In this document: piece after piece, positions 1 through 5,988 of the stretch
How the letters are laid out: every line of letters begins with the position of its first letter
How positions within the stretch are numbered: the first letter of the stretch is position 1
Source: Deltaproteobacteria bacterium
GTDB taxonomy: Bacteria > Desulfobacterota > Desulfobacteria > Desulfobacterales > B30-G6
Length of the DNA stretch: 5,988 bases
NCBI GenBank assembly: GCA_019313725.1
Contig: JAFDAT010000224.1
Span: 1-5,988, forward strand
Direction of reading: 5' to 3'
Translations under genes and position numbers: made by a program
The notes under the pieces: model-generated
Told to the model about the DNA's origin: nothing
Databases searched by the model: none
What the model saw: the letters and a program-made list of their open reading frames with translations, nothing else

Positions 1-474
1 GGCGAGGAGGTTTCACTATACACCGTGGAGGGAAATCGACGCGTGTGTCTTCTACGTGTCGAGAGCCTGCATGAAATCGCCCGGGTGGGGTTGGTTGGAG
101 AACCCCTGCCCCTGCATGCCGGCGCTGCCGGTAGGGTGTTACTGGCTTATCTCCCGGAAGAACAGCAGCACAGCGTTATTTACGATCAGGACTTGAACAA
201 GTTTACAGGCTTGACGATAACCGATCCTGCGAAACTGCTTGGCTCTCTGAAAAAAATTCGTGAACAGGGTTTTGCCGTCAGCCGAGGAGAAAGAGAGCCG
301 GAGGCGTTTTCCGTGGTTGCTCCGATCCGGGATGCCGGCGGACTTGTGGCGGCAAGCCTGAGTATTTCCGGGCCCAATTTTCGATTGAGCCGTAAAAATC
401 TGAAACCGAACATTCAGGGTGTGTTGGCGGCCGCTGGTGAGATATCACACAAACTTGGGTTGGACCCAATCTAA
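1..474 (+). CDS. IclR-family transcriptional regulator, C-terminal effector-binding domain (5' partial)
   Basis: The frame is open from base 1 to the stop at 472-474, giving 157 residues, so the N-terminal winged helix-turn-helix lies upstream of the window. What is visible is the IclR ligand-binding domain. It begins with the strand ending in RRVCLLRVES, then the LPLHAGAAGRVLLAYLPEE segment, which matches the family pattern 'LPLHATALGKALLAFLPEE'. Next come a GFAVSRGEREPEAFSVVAPI block and an ASLSISGPNFRLS block. These are the conserved pocket and dimer segments of IclR proteins, which sense small carboxylates or aromatic metabolites and often control adjacent catabolic genes. A GTG at 25 could be mistaken for a start, but homology continues in frame upstream of it. 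The gene ends 36 bp before the enolase-like gene, so it is probably their local regulator (inference). The effector cannot be read from the sequence. Family assignment is firm. Confidence 0.93.
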   Translation, partial: GEEVSLYTVEGNRRVCLLRVESLHEIARVGLVGEPLPLHAGAAGRVLLAYLPEEQQHSVIYDQDLNKFTGLTITDPAKLLGSLKKIREQGFAVSRGEREPEAFSVVAPIRDAGGLVAASLSISGPNFRLSRKNLKPNIQGVLAAAGEISHKLGLDPI

Positions 475-490
475 ACGTTTTAAAGTTTAA
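473..490. repeat. AT-rich palindromes between the IclR gene and enolase-like gene
   Basis: Two small overlapping dyads sit directly after the IclR stop: AAACGTTT at 473-480 and TTAAAGTTTAA (centre G) at 480-490. They lie just ahead of the enolase-like ribosome binding site. They could be an operator, but short AT-rich palindromes arise easily by chance. No matching promoter was recognised. Confidence 0.25.
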
Positions 491-496
491 TTGAAA

Positions 497-502
497 GGGA
501 GG
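497..502 (+). promoter_or_regulatory. Shine-Dalgarno of the enolase-like gene
   Basis: GGGAGG lies 8 nt before the ATG at 511 and supports that start. The protein then begins SRISKVVAREIIDCRG, as enolases do. Confidence 0.75.
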
Positions 503-510
503 AAAATCAA

Positions 511-1794
511 ATGTCAAACAGCAGGATTTCAAAGGTTGTTGCACGCGAGATTATCGACTGCAGGGGGTGGCCCACGGTACAGGCGGATGTCTGGGTCGAC
601 GGAAAACTGAAAGGCAGGGCCGATGTGCCGGCAGGTCGGTCGACCGGCGCCCACGAGGCCCACGAACTTCGTGACGGGGACCCGGGTCGCTACCGGGGGC
701 TTGGGGTTTTAAAGGCCGTCGAGCATGTGAACATGGAAATCCAACAGACCTTAATCGGAATGGACGTGACGGAGCAGCGCAAGATTGACATGACCCTCAA
801 GGCCCTGGATGGAACACCCGATAAAAGCCGTCTGGGTGCCAACGCGATCCTGGGCGCATCCCTTGCTGTCGCCCGTGCCGGGGCTGCGGTCTGTGGGCTT
901 CCCCTGTACCGCTATTTGAATTCGAACTGCTATGTGCTGCCGGTGCCGCTGATGAATTTTCTCAATGGCGGCAAGCTTACGGCCAACGATCTTGAGATCC
1001 AGGAATTTATCATCATGCCGGTGGGTGCGGATTCCTATCAGCATGCCCTGGCCATGACTACCGAGATAAACGAACACCTGCGGGACCTGGTGATTGAAAA
1101 ATATGGTATTCTGGCTACAAACACCGGGGATGAAGGCGGATTTGCCACACCCATGCACGGCATCTGGGAACCATTTGAATTCATGTCCAAGGCGGTGGAA
1201 AAGGCTGGATATAAAGAGGGTGACGAGGTGGTGTATGCCATGGACCTGGCGGCCAATTCATGGTTCAACCGGAAAAAGAATACCTATGCGCTGGATGGCA
1301 AGACGTATGACCGGGAGGCACTGATAGAACTCTACGGCCAGCTTGCAGACAAATATCCGGTGGCTTCCATGGAGGATCCGCTTCATGAAGAGGATTTTAA
1401 AGGATTTGCCAAGCTGACCGAGGCACTGGACATGCAGATTGTCGGGGATGATCTTTTCGTTACCAATATCGAACGTTTGCGGCAAGGCATCGATATGGGT
1501 GCAGCCAACGCCATGCTCTTTAAAGTAAACCAGATCGGATCCCTTACGGAAGCCCTGGATGCTGCCGAGTTTGCCTATCGCAATCAATACGGCGTGCAGG
1601 TGTCGGAACGTTCGGGAGAAACCGAAGACCCCATCATTTCTGATCTGGTGGTGGCGCTCAACAGCGGGCAGATCAAGACCGGCATGCCGGTAAGGGGTGA
1701 ACGTACATCCAAGCACAACCGTCTGCTCCAAATAGAGGAAGAGCTGGGTGCAGGTGCCGTCTATGCGGGCAGGAATTTTGCCCGACCGCAATAA
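511..1794 (+). CDS. Enolase (phosphopyruvate hydratase) paralog with altered active site
   Basis: The product is 427 residues, the normal enolase length. Enolase interconverts 2-phosphoglycerate and phosphoenolpyruvate in the cytosol using two Mg2+. The N-terminal capping domain (about 1-140) and C-terminal barrel are complete. Compared from memory with yeast enolase, the metal ligands are kept (Asp245, Glu288, Asp313, and loop Ser44 in AGRSTG). So are the catalytic base Lys338 (KVNQIG), the acid partner Glu208 (GDEGG), Glu165 (QEF), Lys389 (QIKTG) and the phosphate-binding Arg367-Ser368. Two near-invariant residues are changed: the His of NGGSHAG is Leu156 (NGGKLTAN), and the His of SHRSGET is Glu366 (SERSGET). 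The entry motif DSRGNPT reads DCRGWPT. It lies between an IclR regulator and a glycerate 2-kinase, 53 bp before the kinase. Homology to enolase is certain. Classical activity is doubtful, and it may be a specialised paralog acting on another phosphorylated or phosphono acid (inference). Confidence 0.93.
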   Translation: MSNSRISKVVAREIIDCRGWPTVQADVWVDGKLKGRADVPAGRSTGAHEAHELRDGDPGRYRGLGVLKAVEHVNMEIQQTLIGMDVTEQRKIDMTLKALDGTPDKSRLGANAILGASLAVARAGAAVCGLPLYRYLNSNCYVLPVPLMNFLNGGKLTANDLEIQEFIIMPVGADSYQHALAMTTEINEHLRDLVIEKYGILATNTGDEGGFATPMHGIWEPFEFMSKAVEKAGYKEGDEVVYAMDLAANSWFNRKKNTYALDGKTYDREALIELYGQLADKYPVASMEDPLHEEDFKGFAKLTEALDMQIVGDDLFVTNIERLRQGIDMGAANAMLFKVNQIGSLTEALDAAEFAYRNQYGVQVSERSGETEDPIISDLVVALNSGQIKTGMPVRGERTSKHNRLLQIEEELGAGAVYAGRNFARPQ

Positions 1795-1812
1795 ATGTTG
1801 ATTATACATTTA
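1792..1812. repeat. Perfect inverted repeat in the gap before the kinase gene
   Basis: Seven-base arms TAAATGT (1792-1798) and ACATTTA (1806-1812) flank a 7-nt spacer. The first arm overlaps the enolase-like stop codon. The repeat could be a regulator half-site pair or a weak hairpin. It has no GC-rich stem or U-tract, so it is not an intrinsic terminator. Function is unknown. Confidence 0.35.
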
Positions 1813-1836
1813 AGTGCAAGTTTACGAGATAGCGAT

Positions 1837-1842
1837 AAGGAA
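1837..1842 (+). promoter_or_regulatory. Shine-Dalgarno of the glycerate kinase gene
   Basis: AAGGAA ends 5 nt before the ATG at 1848. It supports this start and independent translation after the 53-bp gap. Confidence 0.65.
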
Positions 1843-1847
1843 ATAAC

Positions 1848-3227
1848 ATGTCCTACATTAAAAACCGTGATCAACTATTGTCTCACGGCAATGGGTGGTT
1901 GCGTGGATTGGCGCTGGACATCATAGAGCATGCTTTGAAGCAGGCCGATCCCTATGCGGCGACAAAGGCACTCGTGTCTCTTGATGGCAATATGCTTTCC
2001 ATCGGCGGTCTCAGACTCGACCTGGAAAAACACGGGCGGATTTTTCTTTTGGGGGCGGGCAAGGCAACCTGGCCCATAGCCAAAGCATTAGAGGCGATTA
2101 TAGGCAGCAGGATTGCCGATGGTGTCATCGTCTGTAAGTACGGTCAACAGGGAGAACTGTCGCGTTCCCGTATGCTACTGGCAGATCACCCCATTCCCGA
2201 TCAATCAGGCCTTGAAGCGTCTCTGGAAGCTCTCGAACTGGCCGGCCGAACGCAGGCCGGCGATATTGTGCTCGGCTGCATTACGGGAGGGAGTTCGGCT
2301 CTTTTACCGTTACCGGTAAAACCGGTGAGCCTGGAAGACAAGCAGCAGGTCAATGCGCTGTTGCTGACCTGCGGTGCGAATATTGTCGAGATCAACGCCG
2401 TCAGAAAGCACCTGAGCCAAATCAAAGGCGGCCGCCTGGCCATGGCCGTCCATCCCGGGGCGCACCTCATCAACCTGACGGTGTCCGACGTCATCGGCGA
2501 TCCCCTGGATTACATTACCGATCCCACGGTACCGGACACGTCGACATTAGCAGATGCCGCCAAGACGTTGACAAAATACGGCCTCTGGAAAAAAGTGCCG
2601 GGCAGTGTCAGCCGGTACCTACGAAATGCCGGAGAAGACGGTGAGACACCCAAGATAGCGGACCTGGCCGACCGTACAAGCGATGACTTCATCATCGTTA
2701 AAGGGGCTGCCGCATGCGAAGCTGCCGCGGCCAAAGCTGCGGATTTCGGTTTTAATGTCTGGATCCTGTCGACGATGTTCGAAGGGGAGAGCCGCGAGTT
2801 GGGAAGAAATTTCGGTGCTATTGCATCAGAAATAAAGTTGAGCAGCAGACCGCTGAATCCGCCCTGCGCACTGATCGGCGGGGGGGAAACCATTGTTACC
2901 TTAGATGGGGCAACCGGGGTGGGTGGGCCCAATCAGGAATTTGCCGCGAGCGCGGCACTCTGCATCGACAATCTGGACAATGTAGTGGTGGTGGGACTGG
3001 ATTCGGACGGCACCGACGGGCCCACCGATTTTGCCGGCGCCATGGTTGACGGGGAGACGGCCTCGCAGGCGCGAAAGGCAGGTATTGATCTTTTTGAGAG
3101 CCTGAAAACCCACGGTGTTACGGCGCCTCTGGTAAAACTGGGAGATGCTATTATGACCGGCGCAACCGGCACAAACGTAAATGATTTGAAAATCATGTTG
3201 ATTGCACCGGATCAGAAAGGCGCCTGA
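1848..3227 (+). CDS. Glycerate 2-kinase (DUF4147/MOFRL family)
   Basis: The product is 459 residues, full length for the family known as GckA/TtuD-type glycerate kinase. It phosphorylates D-glycerate with ATP to 2-phosphoglycerate, and has often been mis-annotated as hydroxypyruvate reductase. The N-terminal DUF4147 domain shows GAGKA (69-73, with Lys72), DHPIPDQSG (113-121), a glycine-rich GGSSALL (147-153), INAVRKHLSQIKGGRLA (182-198) and the acidic SDVIGDPLDYI loop (213-223). The C-terminal MOFRL domain shows GGGETIV (344-350), GGPNQEFA (359-366), DSDGTDGPTDFAGAMVD (385-401) and the closing TGTNVNDL (440-447). No signal peptide is visible, so it is cytosolic. It lies behind the enolase-like gene, presumably in the same transcript, and would feed it 2-phosphoglycerate or an analogue. 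Family is firm; the exact substrate (glycerate or a related hydroxy acid) is inferred. Confidence 0.94.
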   Translation: MSYIKNRDQLLSHGNGWLRGLALDIIEHALKQADPYAATKALVSLDGNMLSIGGLRLDLEKHGRIFLLGAGKATWPIAKALEAIIGSRIADGVIVCKYGQQGELSRSRMLLADHPIPDQSGLEASLEALELAGRTQAGDIVLGCITGGSSALLPLPVKPVSLEDKQQVNALLLTCGANIVEINAVRKHLSQIKGGRLAMAVHPGAHLINLTVSDVIGDPLDYITDPTVPDTSTLADAAKTLTKYGLWKKVPGSVSRYLRNAGEDGETPKIADLADRTSDDFIIVKGAAACEAAAAKAADFGFNVWILSTMFEGESRELGRNFGAIASEIKLSSRPLNPPCALIGGGETIVTLDGATGVGGPNQEFAASAALCIDNLDNVVVVGLDSDGTDGPTDFAGAMVDGETASQARKAGIDLFESLKTHGVTAPLVKLGDAIMTGATGTNVNDLKIMLIAPDQKGA

Positions 3228-3257
3228 TATGAATCTACTCGGGGAACATCGAATCAG

Positions 3258-3646
3258 ATGTTGAATCAAACCGCCATATATGCTATAAGAGCCATGGGAT
3301 TTTTAGCCTGCCAGGATACTGACGAACCGGTGCTGTCCTCTCTGATTGCCAAAAAAATGGACATTCTTCACAACTTCTTATCGAAAATCCTGAACCGGCT
3401 GGCCCAGGCCGGGTTGACCGTAGCGACACGAGGAAGGCGCGGCGGTGTCAAGCTGGGCAGACCCGCTGTGGAAATCCGCCTTTATGATGTGGTGGATCTA
3501 TTCATGAAAGTAGACGATTCTAAAAAAAATGTGTGCTGGGGATGGATCGATGCGATGGTTCCTGCGGACTGCATCTACGCTGGCGGATTATCTCGGAGCA
3601 GTTTGAAAAAATTCTGAACGAGATGACCATCGATCAGGTATTATAG
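3258..3646 (+). CDS. Rrf2-family transcriptional regulator, frame-interrupted (NsrR/IscR-like)
   Basis: The start MLNQTAIYAIRAMGFLA is the typical Rrf2 N-terminus, followed by a helix-turn-helix (about 25-55) and the wing RGRRGGVKLGRPAVEIRLYDVVDLF (about 58-83). Read straight, the frame ends at 3617 (119 residues) with an unrelated tail after residue 90. A -1 shift within the eight A's at 3522-3529 instead gives a 129-residue protein. It continues KCVLGMDRCDGSCGLHLRW and ends ILNEMTIDQVL, with its stop at 3644-3646. That tail is the expected Rrf2 C-terminus: Cys92, Cys99 and Cys103 match the three-cysteine Fe-S region of NsrR/IscR-type sensors. The gene starts 30 bp after the kinase, has only a weak ribosome binding site, and lies just before the NO reductase it probably controls (inference). 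Whether the break is real, a slippage site or a sequencing error cannot be told here. Confidence 0.85.
3522..3529 (+). other. A8 homopolymer: frameshift or slippage point in the Rrf2 gene
   Basis: Eight A's follow codon 88 (TCT). In the starting frame they read AAA AAA AAT and lead to a non-homologous tail. One extra A, or a -1 slip on AAA AAA, joins the frame encoding the cysteine-containing Rrf2 C-terminus. Runs of this length are known sites of transcriptional and ribosomal slippage, and also of sequencing indels. Confidence 0.8.
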
Positions 3647-3671
3647 CCTGTAAGTCCCATGCATTTAGTAG

Positions 3672-3691
3672 CTACTTTTGAAGAAAAGTGG
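3672..3691. promoter_or_regulatory. Candidate operator (inverted repeat) upstream of NO reductase
   Basis: The arms ACTTTT (3674-3679) and AAAAGT (3684-3689) pair perfectly around GAAG. They extend to eight-base arms CTACTTTT / AAAAGTGG with one mismatch. Two further palindromes precede them: ATGCAT at 3659-3664 and GTAGCTAC at 3668-3675. This is the only gap between the Rrf2 gene and the reductase, so it is the natural place for an Rrf2-type operator. The bases ATGCATTT resemble one NsrR half-site, but the second half is absent. Role is inferred from position and symmetry. Confidence 0.4.
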
Positions 3692-3724
3692 ATAAACGGA
3701 TGGTCTAATCTTAAAAATCATACC

Positions 3725-3733
3725 AAGGAGGTG
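3725..3733 (+). promoter_or_regulatory. Strong Shine-Dalgarno of the NO reductase
   Basis: AAGGAGGTG is an almost perfect anti-16S complement. Two in-frame ATGs follow, at 3735 and 3738. The spacing from AGGAGG is 3 nt to the first and 6 nt to the second, so 3738 is preferred. Confidence 0.8.
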
Positions 3734-3737
3734 CATG

Positions 3738-5988
3738 ATGTCTCTTTCTACACTCAAATGGACAGCGATTATTTGTTTTGTCGTGGCCATGGCTGTTTTG
3801 CTGGGCGGCGGAGTGGCAATGAAAAAAGAATTACCGCCATATCCAGGCAAGGTCGTCGACACTAACGGCAATGTTCTTTTCGGGAAAGTTGATATCATTG
3901 CCGGCCAGAATGTTTTTCAACGCTATGGCCTGATGGATCATGGCGCCGTCTGGGGGCATGGTTCGCAGCGCGGCCCGGAATTTTCAGCGGCCAGTCTGCG
4001 TATTGTCGCGGTGGCGATCGGTGACACTTTCGCTCTTGAAGATTACGGCAAGCCCTACAAAGAACTCGATGGCCTGGAAAAGGGGATCATCGATGTCAAA
4101 ACCACGCACGAAATCAAGCCTAATCGTTATGACTCTGCCAACGACACGCTTACCCTGACCGACGCTCAGGTAAAGGGTCTGGAACGGGTTAAACAGCACT
4201 GGCAAAAAACCTTTAAAGATGGTGAACAGCGCTACGGTTTTTTACCGAACACCATTGTCGAAGAACAGCAGCGCCTTCAGATTTCACGATTCTTTTTCTG
4301 GACTGCCTGGGTGGCTTCTACGCTTCGTCCAGGATCCGACTACACTTACACCAACAACTGGCCACCGGACAAAATGGTGGGTAACGTGGCCAGTACGATA
4401 ACCTATTTCTATTCAATTGCCGGCATTATGGCATTGCTTTTGGTTCTGGGCCTGTTTGTCTACTGTATCCATCGTTACGGATTGTGGTACGGTGCGCCCA
4501 AAGGTGTTGCCCTATCCGAAAAACTGATTGACATGCCCCTGACCCCCAGTCAGTTCATGGCCGCCAAATTTTTTGTGGTTGTGATCTTGCTGTTCCTTCT
4601 GCAAACCACTTTCGGGGGGCTGATGGCCCATTACACGATTCATCCGGGCAGCTTTTTCCTTCCTTTTGTAGCCAAACTGATACCCTACAGCTGGGCTAAA
4701 TCCTGGCATTTGCAGCTGATGATTTTCTGGATCGCCACAACCTGGATGGCATCCGCCATCTACCTGGCACCGATTATCGGCGGCAGAGAACCGGTCAAAC
4801 AAGGACTTCTGGTCCAGGTGCTTTTCGGCGCAGTCTTATTGGTCGCCGTGGGAAGCCTTACCGGAGAAGTTCTGGGGATCAAGGGAATGCTGGGGGACTT
4901 GTGGTTCTGGTTCGGCCACCAGGGCTGGGAATTTCTCGAACTGGGCCGCATCTGGCAGATCCTGTTGTTCGGCGGTCTGATTTTCTGGCTGCTGATCGTG
5001 TACCGGGCCGTCGGCAATCATTTGAAAATGCACAAAGATGAATTCAGCGCCCTGATCTGGTTTTATGTGTTCAGCGCTGTCCTGGTGGTGGCCTTTTTCG
5101 GGTTCGGGCTGTTTTACGGCAAGGGTTCCCACCTCACCATGGCAGACTACTGGCGCTGGTTTGTGGTTCACCTCTGGGTGGAAAGCATCTTTGAGTTTTT
5201 CGGGATTGCGGTTATCGCCCTGTTGATGGTGACCATGGGCCTGGCCACAGCCAAAGCAGCTTTGCGGGTAGCTTACTTTACGGCAGCCATCACCTTTCTC
5301 AGCGGCATCATCGGTACCGCCCATCACTACTACTGGTTTGGTGGTGCGGCCTTCTGGGTGGGTTGGGGTGCCATATTCTCTTCCCTGGAGCCGGTACCGC
5401 TCATTACGCTTGTGGTTCGCGGGTTAATGGAATACAGAGAAATCAGTAAGGCCGGCCGGACGTTCAGTTATAAGTGGCCCATGTATTTTCTGGTGGCCGC
5501 ATCCTTCTGGAATTTTTTAGGCGCCGGTATCTTTGGATTCCTGATTAACCTTCCCATCATCAATTTCTATGAACACGGGACTTACCTGACCATGCACCAC
5601 GGCCACACAGCCATGTTCGGAACATACGGCATGCTTTCCGTGGCCCTGCTGCTTTTTTCCTGGCGTGGTCTGGTTGAAAAGGAGTACTGGAATGATGGAC
5701 TTCTCAAGGTTTCCTTCTGGGGGCTTAACGGCGGATTGTTTCTTATGGCCTTTATCACCCTCCTTCCCGTAGGTTTAATGCAAGCCTGGGTCTCCTTCAA
5801 AGATGGTCTCTGGGCAGCCAGGAGTGCAGATTTTTTCGAGAGCGGCCCCGTGGTATTCCTAGGAAACATTCGTGCCATACCCGACACGATAATCATCGTT
5901 TTAGGGGTTCTTCCACTGGCTTACTTTTTGATTACCACATACCCCCACTTGAAAGCTACAGAGATCAAGGATGGCGAATCCGTGTGGG
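3738..5988 (+). CDS. norB: Quinol-dependent nitric oxide reductase (qNOR), 3' partial
   Basis: The frame is open to the window edge (750 codons). qNOR is about 760 residues, so only a short tail is missing. The enzyme reduces 2 NO to N2O at a haem b3/FeB centre in the cytoplasmic membrane, taking electrons from quinol. An N-terminal helix (about 6-27) anchors a periplasmic domain (about 28-218) with VWGHGS (71-76) and YTNNWP (204-209). It is followed by some 13 membrane helices. Visible ligands are His324 in WHLQL (low-spin haem b), His478 in HLWVE, His529-His530 in GTAHHYYW (FeB), and His621 and His623 in HGHTAMFG (haems). The catalytic-channel glutamates Glu482, Glu486 and Glu551 are all kept, which argues for NO reduction rather than NO dismutation. 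At the quinol site His298, Phe306 and Asp716 are present, but the usual Glu is His302. It likely serves NO detoxification under the Rrf2 regulator just upstream (inference). Confidence 0.95.
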   Translation, partial: MSLSTLKWTAIICFVVAMAVLLGGGVAMKKELPPYPGKVVDTNGNVLFGKVDIIAGQNVFQRYGLMDHGAVWGHGSQRGPEFSAASLRIVAVAIGDTFALEDYGKPYKELDGLEKGIIDVKTTHEIKPNRYDSANDTLTLTDAQVKGLERVKQHWQKTFKDGEQRYGFLPNTIVEEQQRLQISRFFFWTAWVASTLRPGSDYTYTNNWPPDKMVGNVASTITYFYSIAGIMALLLVLGLFVYCIHRYGLWYGAPKGVALSEKLIDMPLTPSQFMAAKFFVVVILLFLLQTTFGGLMAHYTIHPGSFFLPFVAKLIPYSWAKSWHLQLMIFWIATTWMASAIYLAPIIGGREPVKQGLLVQVLFGAVLLVAVGSLTGEVLGIKGMLGDLWFWFGHQGWEFLELGRIWQILLFGGLIFWLLIVYRAVGNHLKMHKDEFSALIWFYVFSAVLVVAFFGFGLFYGKGSHLTMADYWRWFVVHLWVESIFEFFGIAVIALLMVTMGLATAKAALRVAYFTAAITFLSGIIGTAHHYYWFGGAAFWVGWGAIFSSLEPVPLITLVVRGLMEYREISKAGRTFSYKWPMYFLVAASFWNFLGAGIFGFLINLPIINFYEHGTYLTMHHGHTAMFGTYGMLSVALLLFSWRGLVEKEYWNDGLLKVSFWGLNGGLFLMAFITLLPVGLMQAWVSFKDGLWAARSADFFESGPVVFLGNIRAIPDTIIIVLGVLPLAYFLITTYPHLKATEIKDGESVW

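Noticed and set aside
1258..1809. A 183-codon open frame on the minus strand opposite the enolase-like gene
   Set aside because: It lies opposite strongly conserved enolase codons, and its translation shows no recognisable motif. It is a shadow of the real gene.
2878..2940. GGPNQE in the kinase instead of GGRNQE as a lost catalytic residue
   Set aside because: The Pro form seems to be a regular variant in the TtuD/GckA branch as far as I recall, and the surrounding motifs are intact. I do not treat it as anomalous.
3229..3263. Earlier ATG at 3229 as the Rrf2 start
   Set aside because: That frame reaches a stop within a dozen codons and is not the Rrf2 frame. The ATG at 3258 gives the typical family N-terminus.
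3678..3711. A promoter made of TTGAAG (3678-3683) and TAATCT (3706-3711)
   Set aside because: The spacer would be 22 nt, too long for a standard sigma-70 promoter, and neither hexamer is strong. A promoter probably exists in this gap but cannot be placed.
3659..3865. A 68-codon plus-strand frame starting in the Rrf2-qNOR gap
   Set aside because: It overlaps the well-supported qNOR start in another frame, has no ribosome binding site and shows no family similarity.
4836..5327. A 163-codon open frame on the minus strand inside the NO reductase
   Set aside because: It is opposite conserved membrane helices containing the iron ligands. Its His/Gln/Pro-rich composition is typical of the reverse complement of hydrophobic coding sequence.
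3738..5988. NO dismutase rather than NO reductase
   Set aside because: As I recall, dismutases replace an FeB histidine and catalytic glutamates and lose most quinol-site residues. Here His529-His530, Glu482, Glu486 and Glu551 are intact and only one quinol-site residue differs.

Overview
The window is bacterial, gene-dense and entirely plus-strand, with short gaps between genes and moderate GC. The gene set (IclR regulator, enolase paralog, glycerate 2-kinase, Rrf2 regulator, quinol-dependent NO reductase) and the look of the proteins suggest a Gram-negative anaerobe or facultative organism, possibly Desulfobacterota (sulfate-reducer-like). This placement is an inference; no rRNA or other phylogenetic marker is present.

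Region 1 (1-3227) looks like one metabolic operon. It holds the C-terminal effector domain of an IclR-family regulator (cut by the window's 5' edge), a full-length but divergent enolase paralog (511-1794), and a glycerate 2-kinase of the DUF4147/MOFRL type (1848-3227). On paper the kinase makes 2-phosphoglycerate and the enolase dehydrates it to phosphoenolpyruvate. However, the enolase keeps its metal ligands and Lys/Glu catalytic pair while losing both conserved active-site histidines (His to Leu156 and His to Glu366). A shifted substrate is therefore a real possibility.

Region 2 (3258-5988) looks like a nitric-oxide response module. It holds an Rrf2-family winged-helix regulator and, after a 91-bp gap with a good inverted repeat, a near-complete quinol-oxidising nitric oxide reductase (qNOR) that runs off the 3' edge. 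The Rrf2 gene is interrupted: a run of eight A's (3522-3529) puts the ribosome out of the frame that encodes a three-cysteine Fe-S-type C-terminus ending at 3646. This could be real inactivation, polymerase or ribosome slippage, or an assembly error. The qNOR has all the haem and non-haem iron histidines and glutamates, but at the quinol site the usual Glu appears to be His302.

No tRNA, rRNA, CRISPR, insertion sequence or convincing intrinsic terminator was seen. No gap between genes exceeds 300 bases.
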